DNA from: Ancylobacter tetraedralis
GTDB taxonomy: Bacteria > Pseudomonadota > Alphaproteobacteria > Rhizobiales > Xanthobacteraceae
NCBI RefSeq assembly: GCF_014195655.1
Contig: NZ_JACICD010000004.1
Span: 434,001 to 498,000, forward strand
Direction: 5' to 3'
DNA length: 64,000 nucleotides
Positions within the stretch are counted from its first letter, which is position 1. Each line of letters starts with the position of its first letter. Under the pieces are notes generated by a model. It worked only from the letters and a program-made list of their open reading frames with translations, searched no databases and had not been told where the DNA came from. A program made the translations under genes and the position numbers. Positions 38,138-49,427 of the stretch are shown in pieces.

Positions 38138-40078
38138 ATGCGCTTCCCGCCCTCGTTCCTCGACGAGATCCGTGCCCGCCTCCCCGTGTCGGAGGTGGTG
38201 GGCAAGCGTGTGCAGCTGAAGAAGCAGGGGCGCGAATGGCGCGGCCTCTCGCCCTTCAATCCCGAGAAGACGCCCTCCTTCTATGTCAACGACCAGAAGG
38301 GCTTCTATCACTGCTTCTCCTCCGGCAAGCACGGCGACCAGTTCGATTTCCTGATGGAGGCGGAGGGCCTGCCCTTCCCCGAGGCGGTGGAGCGGCTGGC
38401 CTCGATGGCCGGCCTGCCCATGCCGGTGCAGTCGCGCGAGGAGGAGGTGCGCGAGAGCCGGCGCAAGTCGCTCTACGAGGTGATGGACCTGGCGACGAAA
38501 TATTTCGAGGCGATGCTGCAGAGCCGTGGCGGCGCCAAGGGGCGCGGCTACCTGGCCGACCGGGGCCTCGGCGCGGCGACGCAGCAGCGTTTCCGGCTGG
38601 GCTACGCGCTGCCGGAGCGCTTCGCGCTGAAGGAGGCGCTCGGCGCGCGCGGCGTCTCGATCGAGGACATGGTGGAGACCGGCCTGCTGGTCTCGGCCGA
38701 GGACATATCCATCCCCTATGACCGTTTCCGCGACCGCGTGATGTTTCCCATCACCGACCTGCGCGGGCGCGTGGTGGCGTTTGGCGGGCGGGCGCTGGAA
38801 AAGGACGTCTCGGCCAAATACCTCAACTCGCCGGAGACCTCACTCTTTCACAAGGGTTCGCTGCTCTATAACGGCTTCAACGCCCGCGCGAGCGCCCACA
38901 AGGGCGCGCCGGTCATCGCGGTCGAAGGCTATGTCGACGTCATCGCGCTGGTCGAGGCGGGATTTCCCGGCGCGGTGGCCCCGCTCGGCACCGCGCTCAC
39001 CGAGGAGCAGCTGGCGCTCCTGTGGAAGATGGCGCCCGAGCCGCTGCTGCTGTTCGACGGCGACAAGGCGGGACGGCGCGCCGCCTGGCGCGCGCTCGAT
39101 CTCGCCCTGCCGCATCTCAAGCCCGGCGTGAGCCTTTCCTTCGGCATGCTGCCCGAGGGACAGGACCCGGACGACCTGGTGCGCGCCGGCGGGCGCGAGG
39201 CGGTGGAATCCGTGCTGGCGCAGGCGCAGCCGCTGGCCGACGTGCTGTGGGCGCGCGAGCTGGAGAGCGCCAGCGTCGACACCCCCGAGCGCCGCGCGGC
39301 GCTGGAGGCCCGCATCGGCGAGATCGTGCGGGTGATCGGTGACGAGACGGTGCGCAAGCATTATCGGGTGGAACTGATGGAGCGCTTCCGCCGGCTGTTC
39401 ATCTCCGCCCCGCAGCAGGGCGTGCAGTCGCGTCGCGATTCGGGGGGCGGCAATGGGCGCTTCGACTCGCGCGGTGGCCGGCGGCAGCCCTTCGGTCGCG
39501 GCTCGGGTCGTCCGGCGCCGGGCGCGGCGGGGGAGGGCATGCGTCGCTCGGCGCTTGTGCGCGGCGCGGCGGCGGAACTGCCGCGCAACGAGGCGCTGCT
39601 GCTTTTCGCGGTGATGAACCATCCCTGGCTGCTCGACCAGTTCGCCGAGGAGCTGGCCGACATGCCGTTGCAGAACCGGGAGGCCGCGCAACTGCGCCGG
39701 GCGCTGCTCGACATCCACATGGAAGGCGAGGGCGAGGATGCGCAGGCGCTGGTTGCCCGGCTGGAGACGGCGGGCTTGGGCGCGCTGGCGGCGCGGCTGC
39801 GGCAATTGGCGGTGGCCCGGCATGACTGGCCGGCCTTCGCCGACGCGGCGCGCGCGGATGTCGAACTTTGGTGGGGCCAGCGGCTGGTCTTGCACCGGCG
39901 CACGCACGCCCTATCTAAGGACTTGAAGGAAGCGGAAAAACGCCTCGCGGAGGAGCCCACGGATATGAATTGGGCACGCTTTCTCGATATACAAAGACAG
40001 TTGGCGGCACTTGACGGAACCGAAGCTTTGGTAGAGGGGTTCGGCGCCGCGTCTGGCCGCCCGGCGCGGTCGATGTAG
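38138..40078 (+). CDS. dnaG: DNA primase DnaG with eroded zinc-binding domain
   Basis: The product is 646 residues. The N-terminal domain (residues 1-100) matches the CHC2 zinc module in shape ([37 protein letters not shown]), but three of four usual metal ligands are replaced: Cys to Ser38, His to Asn41 and Cys to Ser62, leaving only Cys59. The TOPRIM catalytic core ([38 protein letters not shown]) is intact, and a C-terminal helicase-binding region follows. It makes RNA primers at replication forks. I recall similar ligand loss in Bradyrhizobium-type primases, so this is probably lineage-wide. The ATG at 38138 is the conserved [15 protein letters not shown]. Confidence 0.95.
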   Translation: MRFPPSFLDEIRARLPVSEVVGKRVQLKKQGREWRGLSPFNPEKTPSFYVNDQKGFYHCFSSGKHGDQFDFLMEAEGLPFPEAVERLASMAGLPMPVQSREEEVRESRRKSLYEVMDLATKYFEAMLQSRGGAKGRGYLADRGLGAATQQRFRLGYALPERFALKEALGARGVSIEDMVETGLLVSAEDISIPYDRFRDRVMFPITDLRGRVVAFGGRALEKDVSAKYLNSPETSLFHKGSLLYNGFNARASAHKGAPVIAVEGYVDVIALVEAGFPGAVAPLGTALTEEQLALLWKMAPEPLLLFDGDKAGRRAAWRALDLALPHLKPGVSLSFGMLPEGQDPDDLVRAGGREAVESVLAQAQPLADVLWARELESASVDTPERRAALEARIGEIVRVIGDETVRKHYRVELMERFRRLFISAPQQGVQSRRDSGGGNGRFDSRGGRRQPFGRGSGRPAPGAAGEGMRRSALVRGAAAELPRNEALLLFAVMNHPWLLDQFAEELADMPLQNREAAQLRRALLDIHMEGEGEDAQALVARLETAGLGALAARLRQLAVARHDWPAFADAARADVELWWGQRLVLHRRTHALSKDLKEAEKRLAEEPTDMNWARFLDIQRQLAALDGTEALVEGFGAASGRPARSM

Positions 40079-40298
40079 GTGGATCCATGGGTCGCCCGCC
40101 CGCGTGCGCTGCAAACGCCGTGGAGCGTGTGGCCCCGTTTGCGTCGCATTCGCCCTCGCGGATGCGGTTTGGGATTGCGTCGCATTCGCTTGCGCGGGTG
40201 CGGGTCGGGGTCGAGGGTCGGAGAAGCGGCGTGCCGGGTCGTCCGGTCGTCGTGGGACGCCGGAGCGGTTTTGCGTTCGGCGGATGAGGAGCACACGC

Positions 40299-42296
<1,998 letters not shown>

Positions 42297-42309
42297 GGAT
42301 CGGGCGGTC

Positions 42310-42792
42310 ATGGCGCGCAAGGTCATGGCGCGCAAGGCCATGACCGGCAAGGTGACGCCCGGCAAGGCTCCCACCCGCGGGGCCGCGACCGGGGGGCCGG
42401 CGCGGCCGTCTCAGCCGGATGATTCCGCGCGGCGCTTCTGGTTCGAGCATCTCGGCCAGCCGCTGGCGACCCGTCGCGTCTTCATCGTGCGGATGGCGTG
42501 GTCGGTCGTCGTCTGGCTCGCCATCATGCTGTTCGGCCTCGCCGTCGGCATCGCCGGCTACATGTATTTCGAAGGCATGAGCCTCATCGACGCCTATCTC
42601 AACGCCGCGATGATCCTGTCCGGCATGGGGCCGGTGGGCGAATTGCACAGCCGTGCCGGCAAGGCTTTCGCCGGCACCTACGCGATTTTTTCCGGCCTCG
42701 TCATCGTGCTGGCGACCGGCGTCGTGCTGGCGCCGATCATCCATCACGTGCTGCACGTCTTCCATGTCATGGACGATGACGGCAAGAGCTAG
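42310..42792 (+). CDS. Two-helix membrane protein, degenerate ion-channel-like
   Basis: The product is 160 residues. A basic, proline-rich N-terminus of about 60 residues starts with a repeated MARK. Two membrane helices (WSVVVWLAIMLFGLAVGIAG and GTYAIFSGLVIVLATGVVLA) flank a re-entrant-like stretch AYLNAAMILSGMGPVGEL. The layout recalls two-transmembrane potassium channels, but the filter-like position reads GMGP, not a canonical TVGYG. It follows rpoD by 13 bases and ends at a hairpin. Function unknown. Confidence 0.7.
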   Translation: MARKVMARKAMTGKVTPGKAPTRGAATGGPARPSQPDDSARRFWFEHLGQPLATRRVFIVRMAWSVVVWLAIMLFGLAVGIAGYMYFEGMSLIDAYLNAAMILSGMGPVGELHSRAGKAFAGTYAIFSGLVIVLATGVVLAPIIHHVLHVFHVMDDDGKS

Positions 42793-42799
42793 AGGGCGA

Positions 42800-42825
42800 C
42801 CGATCAGGTGTCGCCACCTGATCGG
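42800..42825. terminator. Bidirectional hairpin between convergent genes
   Basis: CCGATCAGGTG-TCGC-CACCTGATCGG is a perfect 11-bp stem, 7 bases after the rightward stop and 8 bases before the end of the leftward DUF2798 gene. There is no T-run. Confidence 0.65.
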
Positions 42826-42833
42826 ATGACGCC

Positions 42834-43118
42834 TCAACGCGTGGGTGCGTGCACCAGCAGGCCGACGATCCGCCGCACCAGGGGCAGCACCAGGAGCAGG
42901 GTCGGGAAGGCCACCAGCCAGGACAATCCCCAGGCGGTGGGCCAGGTCGTGAGGAAATCCGGGCCGGGCCCGAGGCTGCGCAGCGTGGCGATGGCGGAGA
43001 CGACGAAGGTCATCAGCACCGAGAGCACGAAGGGCAGCACGATGCCGGCATAGCGGGCCGGCAGCTTGAAGGACGCGCGGGAAGGCGAAGAAGGAGAGGG
43101 CATCGAAGGAGACGGCAT
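42834..43118 (-). CDS. DUF2798 membrane protein
   Basis: The product is 94 residues with a proline/serine-rich start and two to three membrane helices: YAGIVLPFVLSVLMTFVVSA, a loop, WLVAFPTLLLVLPLVRRIVG. This is the DUF2798 pattern, a small membrane protein of unknown function that is widespread in proteobacteria. The ATG at 43118 opens MPSPSMPSPSSPSR; an ATG 48 bases further upstream is less likely. Confidence 0.75.
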   Translation of the reverse strand: MPSPSMPSPSSPSRASFKLPARYAGIVLPFVLSVLMTFVVSAIATLRSLGPGPDFLTTWPTAWGLSWLVAFPTLLLVLPLVRRIVGLLVHAPTR

Positions 43119-43355
43119 GGGCCATCCTCGTTTGGATGGTCCCGGCAATCCGGATGGCAAGTGCATCCGCCGGCCGGAACCGGGTTGGATGCGTTGCCTG
43201 ACGTCGGACGCTTACGGCCGGATGCGCGACGCGCACCGGCGCGGCATTCATAGCCGAGCCGCGTGTTCCGCGCCAGTCCTGTCTTGTCCTTTCCGGGTGG
43301 GCCGCCCCTGGGCCGCGCGCTAGCGTCGCGGTGTTCCCTCATGAGAGTGCCGGCC

Positions 43356-43967
43356 ATGTCGCTCGAATTCCTGCTCGTCACCCTGCTTGTCGTTGCCTCG
43401 CCCGGCACCGGCGCGCTTTATACGCTGGCGGCGGGCCTCGGGCAGGGCCCACGGGCGAGCGTGCTCGCGGCCTTTGCCTGCACGCTGGGTATCGTGCCCC
43501 ATCTCGCGGCGGCGCTGTGCGGCCTCGCGGCGCTGCTCCATGCGAGTGCCCTCGCCTATGAGAGCGTGAAATATGCGGGCGTCGCCTACCTCCTCTTCAT
43601 GGCCTGGCAGACGCTGAAAGCGGACGGCCCGCTGAAGGTCGGCGCGGTGAGCCGCCGCCGGGCACCGCTGCGGGTGATCGGCGACGGCATCCTGCTCAAC
43701 CTGTTGAACCCGAAGCTGTCGGTCTTCTTCGTGGCCTTCCTGCCGCAGTTCATCGCGGTGAATGAGGCGCACCCGCTCCAGCGCATGCTGGAACTGTCCG
43801 GCGTGTTCATGGCGATGACCTTCGTGGTCTTCGCGCTCTATGGCCTGTTCGCGGCGGCGGTGCGGGACCGGCTGATCGGGCGGCCAGCGGCGATGGCGTG
43901 GCTGCGGCGCAGCTTTGCGGTGGCCTTCGTCGCCCTCGGTGCCAAGCTCGCCCTCACCGAACGGTGA
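43356..43967 (+). CDS. LysE-family amino acid exporter
   Basis: The product is 203 residues with six membrane helices. Typical LysE/RhtB residues are SPGTGALYTLAAGLGQGPRA near the N-terminus, YAGVAYLLFMAWQTLK and ILLNLLNPKLSVFFVAFLPQF in the middle. Such proteins export amino acids or derivatives such as homoserine. The chosen ATG fits the family start; another ATG lies 15 bases upstream. Confidence 0.88.
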   Translation: MSLEFLLVTLLVVASPGTGALYTLAAGLGQGPRASVLAAFACTLGIVPHLAAALCGLAALLHASALAYESVKYAGVAYLLFMAWQTLKADGPLKVGAVSRRRAPLRVIGDGILLNLLNPKLSVFFVAFLPQFIAVNEAHPLQRMLELSGVFMAMTFVVFALYGLFAAAVRDRLIGRPAAMAWLRRSFAVAFVALGAKLALTER

Positions 43968-43980
43968 CCCCGCGGGGCGT

Positions 43981-44112
43981 TCACTCGCCCGGCAGGGGGT
44001 GGTTGCGGCGGCGCACATCCCGCGTGGTGCAATCGACATAGGCCAGCGTGCCGGCGAAACCGCCGAAGGCGATGATCGTGAAGGCGAGAAAAAGCACGGA
44101 TTCGATGGGCAT
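43981..44112 (-). CDS. 43-residue single-helix membrane protein
   Basis: An ATG with a perfect AAGGAGG ribosome binding site 5 bases upstream opens a 43-codon frame. It has one hydrophobic helix (SVLFLAFTIIAFGGFAGTLA) followed by a short basic tail (DCTTRDVRRRNHPLPGE). It is convergent with the LysE gene and 13 bases apart. Length, start and helix pattern support a real small membrane protein of unknown role. Confidence 0.65.
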   Translation of the reverse strand: MPIESVLFLAFTIIAFGGFAGTLAYVDCTTRDVRRRNHPLPGE

Positions 44113-44228
44113 GGCGTCCTCCTTGGCCTTTCTTGTGCGCCAAGCCTAGATCCGCTGGAGAAGCGCGCCTTGCGCCAGGTCAAACCGAGGCGGGGCAGCC
44201 GCGCGCCGGACATCAAGCCGGCGCGCGT

Positions 44229-44408
44229 TCAGGGGACCGACATCGCGTGGTCGACGAGCATGGCGATGCCGATCAGCACGAGGAAGCCGAGGAAGAGCAG
44301 GGCGAACAGCACCATCGATATCCGGCGCGCCAGTGCCGAGACATTGGTGAGGCCCACCGCGCCGGCCAGCAGCGAGATGACGAGGCAGATCACGGCATAG
44401 CGCAGCAT
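44229..44408 (-). CDS. DUF1328-family small membrane protein
   Basis: The product is 59 residues with two hydrophobic helices (LRYAVICLVISLLAGAVGL and MVLFALLFLGFLVLIGIAML), matching the DUF1328/YtjA pattern. Relatives are short inner-membrane proteins induced by stress in some bacteria. It lies between the MFS gene and the 43-residue gene. Confidence 0.8.
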   Translation of the reverse strand: MLRYAVICLVISLLAGAVGLTNVSALARRISMVLFALLFLGFLVLIGIAMLVDHAMSVP

Positions 44409-44475
44409 GAATGGCTTCCGGTGGTGCGGGCGGGCGAGGGCGCCGGTGCCGGGTGGAGCGCCGACGGAGCCGATC

Positions 44476-45831
44476 CTAGGCTCCGTCCGAGCGTCCGTCC
44501 TGATCGCCGGGAAAGGGCGGCTCGCCGGGGCCACGCGGCCGGGCAGAGGCCTTGAAAAGGCGGGAGGAAAGCTTGACCGGCGGGGGCTGACGGGCGGCGT
44601 CCTCCGCCTCGCCATCGGGTGCGGGCACGGTGCCGGTGGGCACGCAGGCGGCACCTTCCTCCATGACCATGGCGGGCGGCTTGAGGGCGGGCCGCCGGTC
44701 CGTGAGGCACATGCGCCAGACGACGAACAGCAGCAGCAGTGCGTAGCACCCGGCCATGAAGAAGAAGAGCGCGCCGGGTCCGTAATGCTGCATGCCGAAC
44801 GAGGCGGCGGCCGGGCCGACCACCGAGCCGATGCCATAGAGCAGCAGCAGGCCGGCGGCGGTTTCCACCGCATCGCTGGCCGGCGTCAGGTCATAAGCAT
44901 GGGCGGCGGCCAGCGAATAGGCCGGCATGGCCAGAGCGCCGAACACCAGGCCGAGCACGCTGAGGCCGACGAGGCCGAATTGCAGCGCGCCCAGCGCGAG
45001 GCTGGCGAGCATCGCCCCCACCATCAGCGCGCCGAGGATGCGCCGGCGGTCCATGCGGTCCGAGAAGAAGCCGATCGGCCATTGCGCGATTGCGCCGGCC
45101 ACCACGATGGCGCTCATGAAGGTGGCGGCGCCGTCCGAGGTCAGGCCGCTGCCGATGCCGAAAATGGGACCAAGGCTCCATAGCGAGCCGTTGGTGAGGC
45201 CGATCACGAAACAGCCGACCATCGCCACTGGCGCGGCGCGGAACAGCCGGGGCAGGCGGATGCGCGCGGTCTCGATCGGTGCCGGCTGCCCGCTGCTGGA
45301 GATCACCACCGGCAGCGTCGCCAGCGAGAACAGGATGGCGGCCAGCGCGAATAATTCGAAGCTGCGCACCGGATAGAGCGTGATCATCATCTGGCCGGCG
45401 GTGAGCGCGGCGTAGTCCACCATGACATAGGCGCTCATGACGAAGCCGCGCGTCTGATTGGTGGCGCGGTCGTTGAGCCAGCTCTCGATCACCAGGTAGA
45501 GCCCGGCGAAGCAGAAGCCGGTGATGGCACGCATCACGAACCAGAAATACGGCTCGACGAAAATCGGGTGCGCCAGCATGGTCGCCACCACGCCGGCGGT
45601 GAGGGCGGCGAAAGCGCGGATATGGCCCGAGCGCCGCACCAGATGCGGCACGGCGAGGCAGCCGGTGACGAAGCCGAGATAGTAGCTCGATCCCAAAATG
45701 CCGAGATTGATGGCGCTGAAGCCCTCGAACGCGCCGCGCAGCGGCAGCAGCGTGTTCTGCAGGCCGCTACCGGTGACGAGGAAGAAGACGCCGAGCAGCA
45801 GTGCGGCGACAGGGCCGAGAGTCTGGGCCAT
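44476..45831 (-). CDS. MFS transporter
   Basis: The product is 451 residues with twelve membrane helices. It begins MAQTLGPVAALLLGVFFLVT. The loop 2-3 motif (VPHLVRRSGHIRAFAALTAG) and helix 4-5 (FCFAGLYLVIESWLNDRATN) fit the YcaD/YfkF-like branch. A cytoplasmic tail of about 60 residues rich in proline and arginine is unusual in length. The substrate cannot be told. Longer frames upstream overlap the divergent epimerase gene and are rejected. Confidence 0.88.
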   Translation of the reverse strand: MAQTLGPVAALLLGVFFLVTGSGLQNTLLPLRGAFEGFSAINLGILGSSYYLGFVTGCLAVPHLVRRSGHIRAFAALTAGVVATMLAHPIFVEPYFWFVMRAITGFCFAGLYLVIESWLNDRATNQTRGFVMSAYVMVDYAALTAGQMMITLYPVRSFELFALAAILFSLATLPVVISSSGQPAPIETARIRLPRLFRAAPVAMVGCFVIGLTNGSLWSLGPIFGIGSGLTSDGAATFMSAIVVAGAIAQWPIGFFSDRMDRRRILGALMVGAMLASLALGALQFGLVGLSVLGLVFGALAMPAYSLAAAHAYDLTPASDAVETAAGLLLLYGIGSVVGPAAASFGMQHYGPGALFFFMAGCYALLLLFVVWRMCLTDRRPALKPPAMVMEEGAACVPTGTVPAPDGEAEDAARQPPPVKLSSRLFKASARPRGPGEPPFPGDQDGRSDGA

Positions 45832-45942
45832 TATGGAACCAGCGGTGGACGGAGCGATGGTGGGATCCCGATTCGGGCGCCCGCCCGAATCATAGTTGTT
45901 CCGGTACCCGCGATCTTTGGCGATGTCGAGACGGGGTAGGGC

Positions 45943-46854
45943 ATGAGCGATCTGCCGGTGAAGCTGAAGTCGGATTTTCTCAGCGCAGAGGTCGCGCCGC
46001 TGGGCGCGGAGCTGGTGCGTCTGGTCGATCGCGAGGGCCACGACCTCTTGTGGAACGGCGATCCCGCCTTCTGGAGCGGGCGCGCGCCGCTGCTGTTTCC
46101 CATTGTCGGCCGGCTGCCGGGCGACCAACTGGTGCACAAGGGCGTGGCCTATCCCATGGCGCAGCATGGCTTCGCGCGCCGGCGGGTCTTCACGCTGGAG
46201 GCGTCGAGCCCGTCCTCGGCGCGCTTCGTGCTGCTGCCGGACGAGGAGACGCGCAAGCAGTATCCGTTCGAGTTCGCTCTGGCCGTCACCTACACGCTCA
46301 TCGATGCGACACTGACCATCGAGGCGGTGGTGAGCAATCCGGGCGCCGAGCCGCTCCCGGCGAGCTTCGGCTTTCATCCCGCGTTCCGCTGGCCGCTGCC
46401 CTATGAAGGCGCGCGGGCGGATCATCGGCTGGTATTCGAGAAGGCCGAGGTGGAGCCGGTTCACCGTCCCGAAGGCGGGCTGCTCTCGGCCGGTACCGAG
46501 CCGAACCCGGCGGTCGATGCGCTCATGACGCCGACCGACGAGATGTTCGCGCGCGACGCGCTGATCTTCCTCAATGCCCGCTCGCGCCATGTCCGCTTCG
46601 GTGTGCCGCGCCAGCCGGGACTGGAGGTCGCGTTTCCCGGCATGCCGCAGCTCGGCCTCTGGTCGAAGCCGGGCGCGCCGTTCCTGTGCATCGAACCGTG
46701 GTCCGGCTATGCTTCGCCGCCGGATGGGTCGGCCGAGTTCACGGACAAGCCGGGGCTCTCCCTCATCGCGCCGGGCACGAGCCGCAGCTTTGGCATGTCG
46801 GTTCGCTGGCTGCCGGATTCGGGCGACGAGATCGGGCCGGCGCCCGGGCGCTGA
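45943..46854 (+). CDS. Aldose 1-epimerase family protein
   Basis: The product is 303 residues of the galactose mutarotase-like fold: LSAEVAPLGAELVRLVDREG, RAPLLFPIVGRLPGD, PMAQHGFARRRVFTLE with a catalytic histidine, and PASFGFHPAFRWPLP with the second. CIEPWSGYASPPDG near the C-terminus carries the catalytic glutamate. This YeaD/LacX-like group interconverts sugar anomers; the substrate is probably a hexose or hexose phosphate. Confidence 0.88.
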   Translation: MSDLPVKLKSDFLSAEVAPLGAELVRLVDREGHDLLWNGDPAFWSGRAPLLFPIVGRLPGDQLVHKGVAYPMAQHGFARRRVFTLEASSPSSARFVLLPDEETRKQYPFEFALAVTYTLIDATLTIEAVVSNPGAEPLPASFGFHPAFRWPLPYEGARADHRLVFEKAEVEPVHRPEGGLLSAGTEPNPAVDALMTPTDEMFARDALIFLNARSRHVRFGVPRQPGLEVAFPGMPQLGLWSKPGAPFLCIEPWSGYASPPDGSAEFTDKPGLSLIAPGTSRSFGMSVRWLPDSGDEIGPAPGR

Positions 46855-46908
46855 CGCACGCCCGCGCTGGCGGGAGCCACAGCGCAAACGCGCGTGCCGG
46901 GGCGATCC

Positions 46909-47967
46909 TCATCCCGGCACGGTCACGCGGGGGTCTGCCGCGTGCGACGCGGGCCGGTCGTCGGCGGGCGCGCTCATGACCGCATCGCGCCCGGCGCGCT
47001 TGGCGGCGTAGAGCGCGCGGTCGGCCGCGACGATCAGCCGGTCCGTGTCGATGGCGTCGGCGGGCTGGGAGGCGATGCCGATCGACAGCGTCACCGTGCC
47101 GGCCGTCGGGTGGCTCATCCGCGCCTGCCGCACGCTGTGGCGGATGCGCTCGGCCAGCGGCAGCGCCTCCGCGCTTCCGCCGCCGCTGAGAATGAGCGCG
47201 AATTCCTCGCCGCCATAGCGGGCGACGACATCGTCGGCACGCAGCGGCACTTGCGAGAGGATGACGCCCAGCCGGCGCAGCACCTCGTCGCCGGCGCGGT
47301 GGCCGGCATGGTCGTTGAGGTCCTTGAAGCGGTCGATATCGATCATCAGCAGCGTCAGCGGCACGTTCAGGCGCTGGCAGCGCAGCCGGGCGCGCTCCAG
47401 TTCTTCGTCAAAGCAGCGCCGGTTGCCGAGACCGGTCAGCGCATCGCGGCGGCTGAGGCGGGTCAGGTCGCGGTTGAGGTTGCGCAGCGACAGTTCGTCC
47501 GCGGCGATGGAGGCCAGCTTCTCCAGCGCGGCAATGTCGAAGCCCTCGGGAATCCCCGGCTTTTCCCGCAGGATGCACAGGCTGCCAATGGGCAGGCTGT
47601 CCTGCACCAGCAGGGGAACGCCGGCATAGAAGCGCAGCGCGAGCTGCGGTGCCACGGGATGTCCGTCGAAGCGGGCGTCGCTGTGCAGGTCGCCGACGAC
47701 GAGCGGACGTCCATCGGAGATGATCACCTGGCAGACGCTGCGCCGGCGCTCGACGGCGCTGCCGATGGCGCTGGATGTCACCGACTTCATCCACTGCATC
47801 TGCGCATCGACGAAGCTCAGGAACGCGACATCCGCGCAATAGAACCGCTGCGCCAGCCAGGTCAGCCGATCGAAGCGCTCCTCGCGCGGGGTATCCATGA
47901 TATCGCAGGCGAAAAGAGCAGCGAGGCGCTCCGGCTCATTGGCCGGTAGCTCGGGGATCTGCCACAT
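46909..47967 (-). CDS. Diguanylate cyclase with GAF sensor
   Basis: The product is 352 residues: a GAF domain at about 20-160 (FDRLTWLAQRFYCADVAFLS, CILREKPGIPEGFDI) and a GGDEF domain at about 175-330. The active-site motif reads GGEEF and an inhibitory RxxD site (RADD) lies 5 residues before it, so the enzyme should make cyclic di-GMP and be feedback inhibited. There is no membrane segment, so the sensed signal is cytoplasmic. Confidence 0.92.
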   Translation of the reverse strand: MWQIPELPANEPERLAALFACDIMDTPREERFDRLTWLAQRFYCADVAFLSFVDAQMQWMKSVTSSAIGSAVERRRSVCQVIISDGRPLVVGDLHSDARFDGHPVAPQLALRFYAGVPLLVQDSLPIGSLCILREKPGIPEGFDIAALEKLASIAADELSLRNLNRDLTRLSRRDALTGLGNRRCFDEELERARLRCQRLNVPLTLLMIDIDRFKDLNDHAGHRAGDEVLRRLGVILSQVPLRADDVVARYGGEEFALILSGGGSAEALPLAERIRHSVRQARMSHPTAGTVTLSIGIASQPADAIDTDRLIVAADRALYAAKRAGRDAVMSAPADDRPASHAADPRVTVPG

Positions 47968-48005
47968 CCATGCCCTTTCCGCGCCGCGCCGACGTTCCGG
48001 TTGAT

Positions 48006-49427
48006 TCAGCGGCCGGGTTCGGGCGCCTCCGCGAAATGATCGGCGATCTGCGAGAGGTCCGCAATGAACCGTTCGCACCAATTATGAATTGTATTCGTTT
48101 GAACTTTGATCATGTTGGCGCCCCAGCGCTCCCGGCGCTCCTCCCGCGACATGGTGAGCCCGGCATCGAAGGTTTCCGCCATGCCCTCGACGTCATAGGG
48201 GTTGACCAGCAGTGCGCCGGTCAGCTCATCCGCCGCCCCGGCGAAGCGGGAAAGGATGAGCACGCCGGGGTCATCGGGGTCCTGCGCGGCGACATATTCC
48301 TTCGCCACCAGATTCATGCCGTCACGCAGTGGCGTCACCAGGCCGAGTTTGGAAGCGCGGTAGATGGCGGCGAGCGTGGCGCGCGGGAAGGGGCGGTTGA
48401 GGTAGCGCAGCGGCACCCAGTCGAATTCGGCATATTCGCCGTTGATGGCCCCGCCCAGCTCCTCCAGCTCCCGCCGCAGCGCGCGATACTCGGCGACCTC
48501 GCCGCGCGACAGCGGGGCGATCTGCATCATGGTCACGCGGGAGCGGTGCTGGGGATAGTGGTTCAGCAGCTCCCCAAAGGCGGCGAACTTGTTGGGCAGC
48601 CCCTTGGAATAGTCCAGCCGGTCCACGCCGACCGCCAGCACACGGCCCGCGAGGCTCGATTGCAGGCGCTCCTCCTCCTCGCTGCCGACCGAGGCGGCGG
48701 CATCCTTCACGAAGGCGTCGGCATCGATGCCGATGGGATAGGCGGCGACGCGGAAACGCCGCTCGTTGAGCCCGACCACGCCGCCCGGCGCGATCCAGGC
48801 GCGCGCCTCGGTGGAGAGGTAGGTGAGCAGCGCACGCACGTCGTTCTCGGTCTGCAGGCCGACGAGGTCGTACTGCGCGAGATCGCGCACCAGCGCCGCG
48901 TGCGAGGGCAGGCTGAGGAAGACCTCGGGCGTCGGCCACGGGATATGGTGGAAATAGCCGATACGCCCCTCGAAGCCGAGCTTGCGCAGTTCCGCCGCCA
49001 GCAGGATGAAGTGATAGTCGTGCACCCACACGATATCGTCGGGCTTGAGCAGGGGCAGCAGCGCGCGGGCAAAATGCGCGTTCACCCGCCGGTAGCCTTC
49101 CCAGTCCGTGCGGCGGAAGGAGAGCGCGCCGAGCCGGTAATGGCAGAGCGGCCACAGCGTGCCATTGGCGTAGCCGGCATAATGGGCGCGCTGGTCTTCG
49201 GGATCGAGATCCTGCAGCGCGTACATGACCTTGCCGGAGCGCACGACCTTGGGTTCCGCCGGGGCGTTGGGCCGGGTTTCTCCGCTCCAGCCGAACCACA
49301 GCCCGCCGCGCTTGCCGAGGGCCTCGCGCAGCGCGACGGCGAGCCCCCCCGCCTTGGCCGCGCGCTCCTTGGGTGAGGCCACCCGGTTCGATACGATTAC
49401 GAGCCTCGCCAGAACGCTTCCTCCCAT
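48006..49427 (-). CDS. otsA: Trehalose-6-phosphate synthase
   Basis: The product is 473 residues. GT20 motifs are RLVIVSNRVASPKERAAKAG at the N-terminus, WVHDYHFILLAAELRK, GRIGYFHHIPWPTPE, VGVDRLDYSKGLPNKFAAF and TPLRDGMNLVAKEYVAAQDP with the donor-binding residues. It joins UDP-glucose and glucose 6-phosphate. The first 31 bases overlap the end of the GH15 gene, and otsB is upstream, so the three genes form one operon. Confidence 0.96.
   Translation of the reverse strand: MGGSVLARLVIVSNRVASPKERAAKAGGLAVALREALGKRGGLWFGWSGETRPNAPAEPKVVRSGKVMYALQDLDPEDQRAHYAGYANGTLWPLCHYRLGALSFRRTDWEGYRRVNAHFARALLPLLKPDDIVWVHDYHFILLAAELRKLGFEGRIGYFHHIPWPTPEVFLSLPSHAALVRDLAQYDLVGLQTENDVRALLTYLSTEARAWIAPGGVVGLNERRFRVAAYPIGIDADAFVKDAAASVGSEEEERLQSSLAGRVLAVGVDRLDYSKGLPNKFAAFGELLNHYPQHRSRVTMMQIAPLSRGEVAEYRALRRELEELGGAINGEYAEFDWVPLRYLNRPFPRATLAAIYRASKLGLVTPLRDGMNLVAKEYVAAQDPDDPGVLILSRFAGAADELTGALLVNPYDVEGMAETFDAGLTMSREERRERWGANMIKVQTNTIHNWCERFIADLSQIADHFAEAPEPGR

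Noticed and set aside
40141-40189. Two copies of GCGTCGCATTCGC between dnaG and rpoD, considered as a regulatory repeat
   Set aside because: The copies lie in low-complexity GC-rich sequence and resemble neighbouring near-repeats, so a duplication by slippage is the simpler reading.
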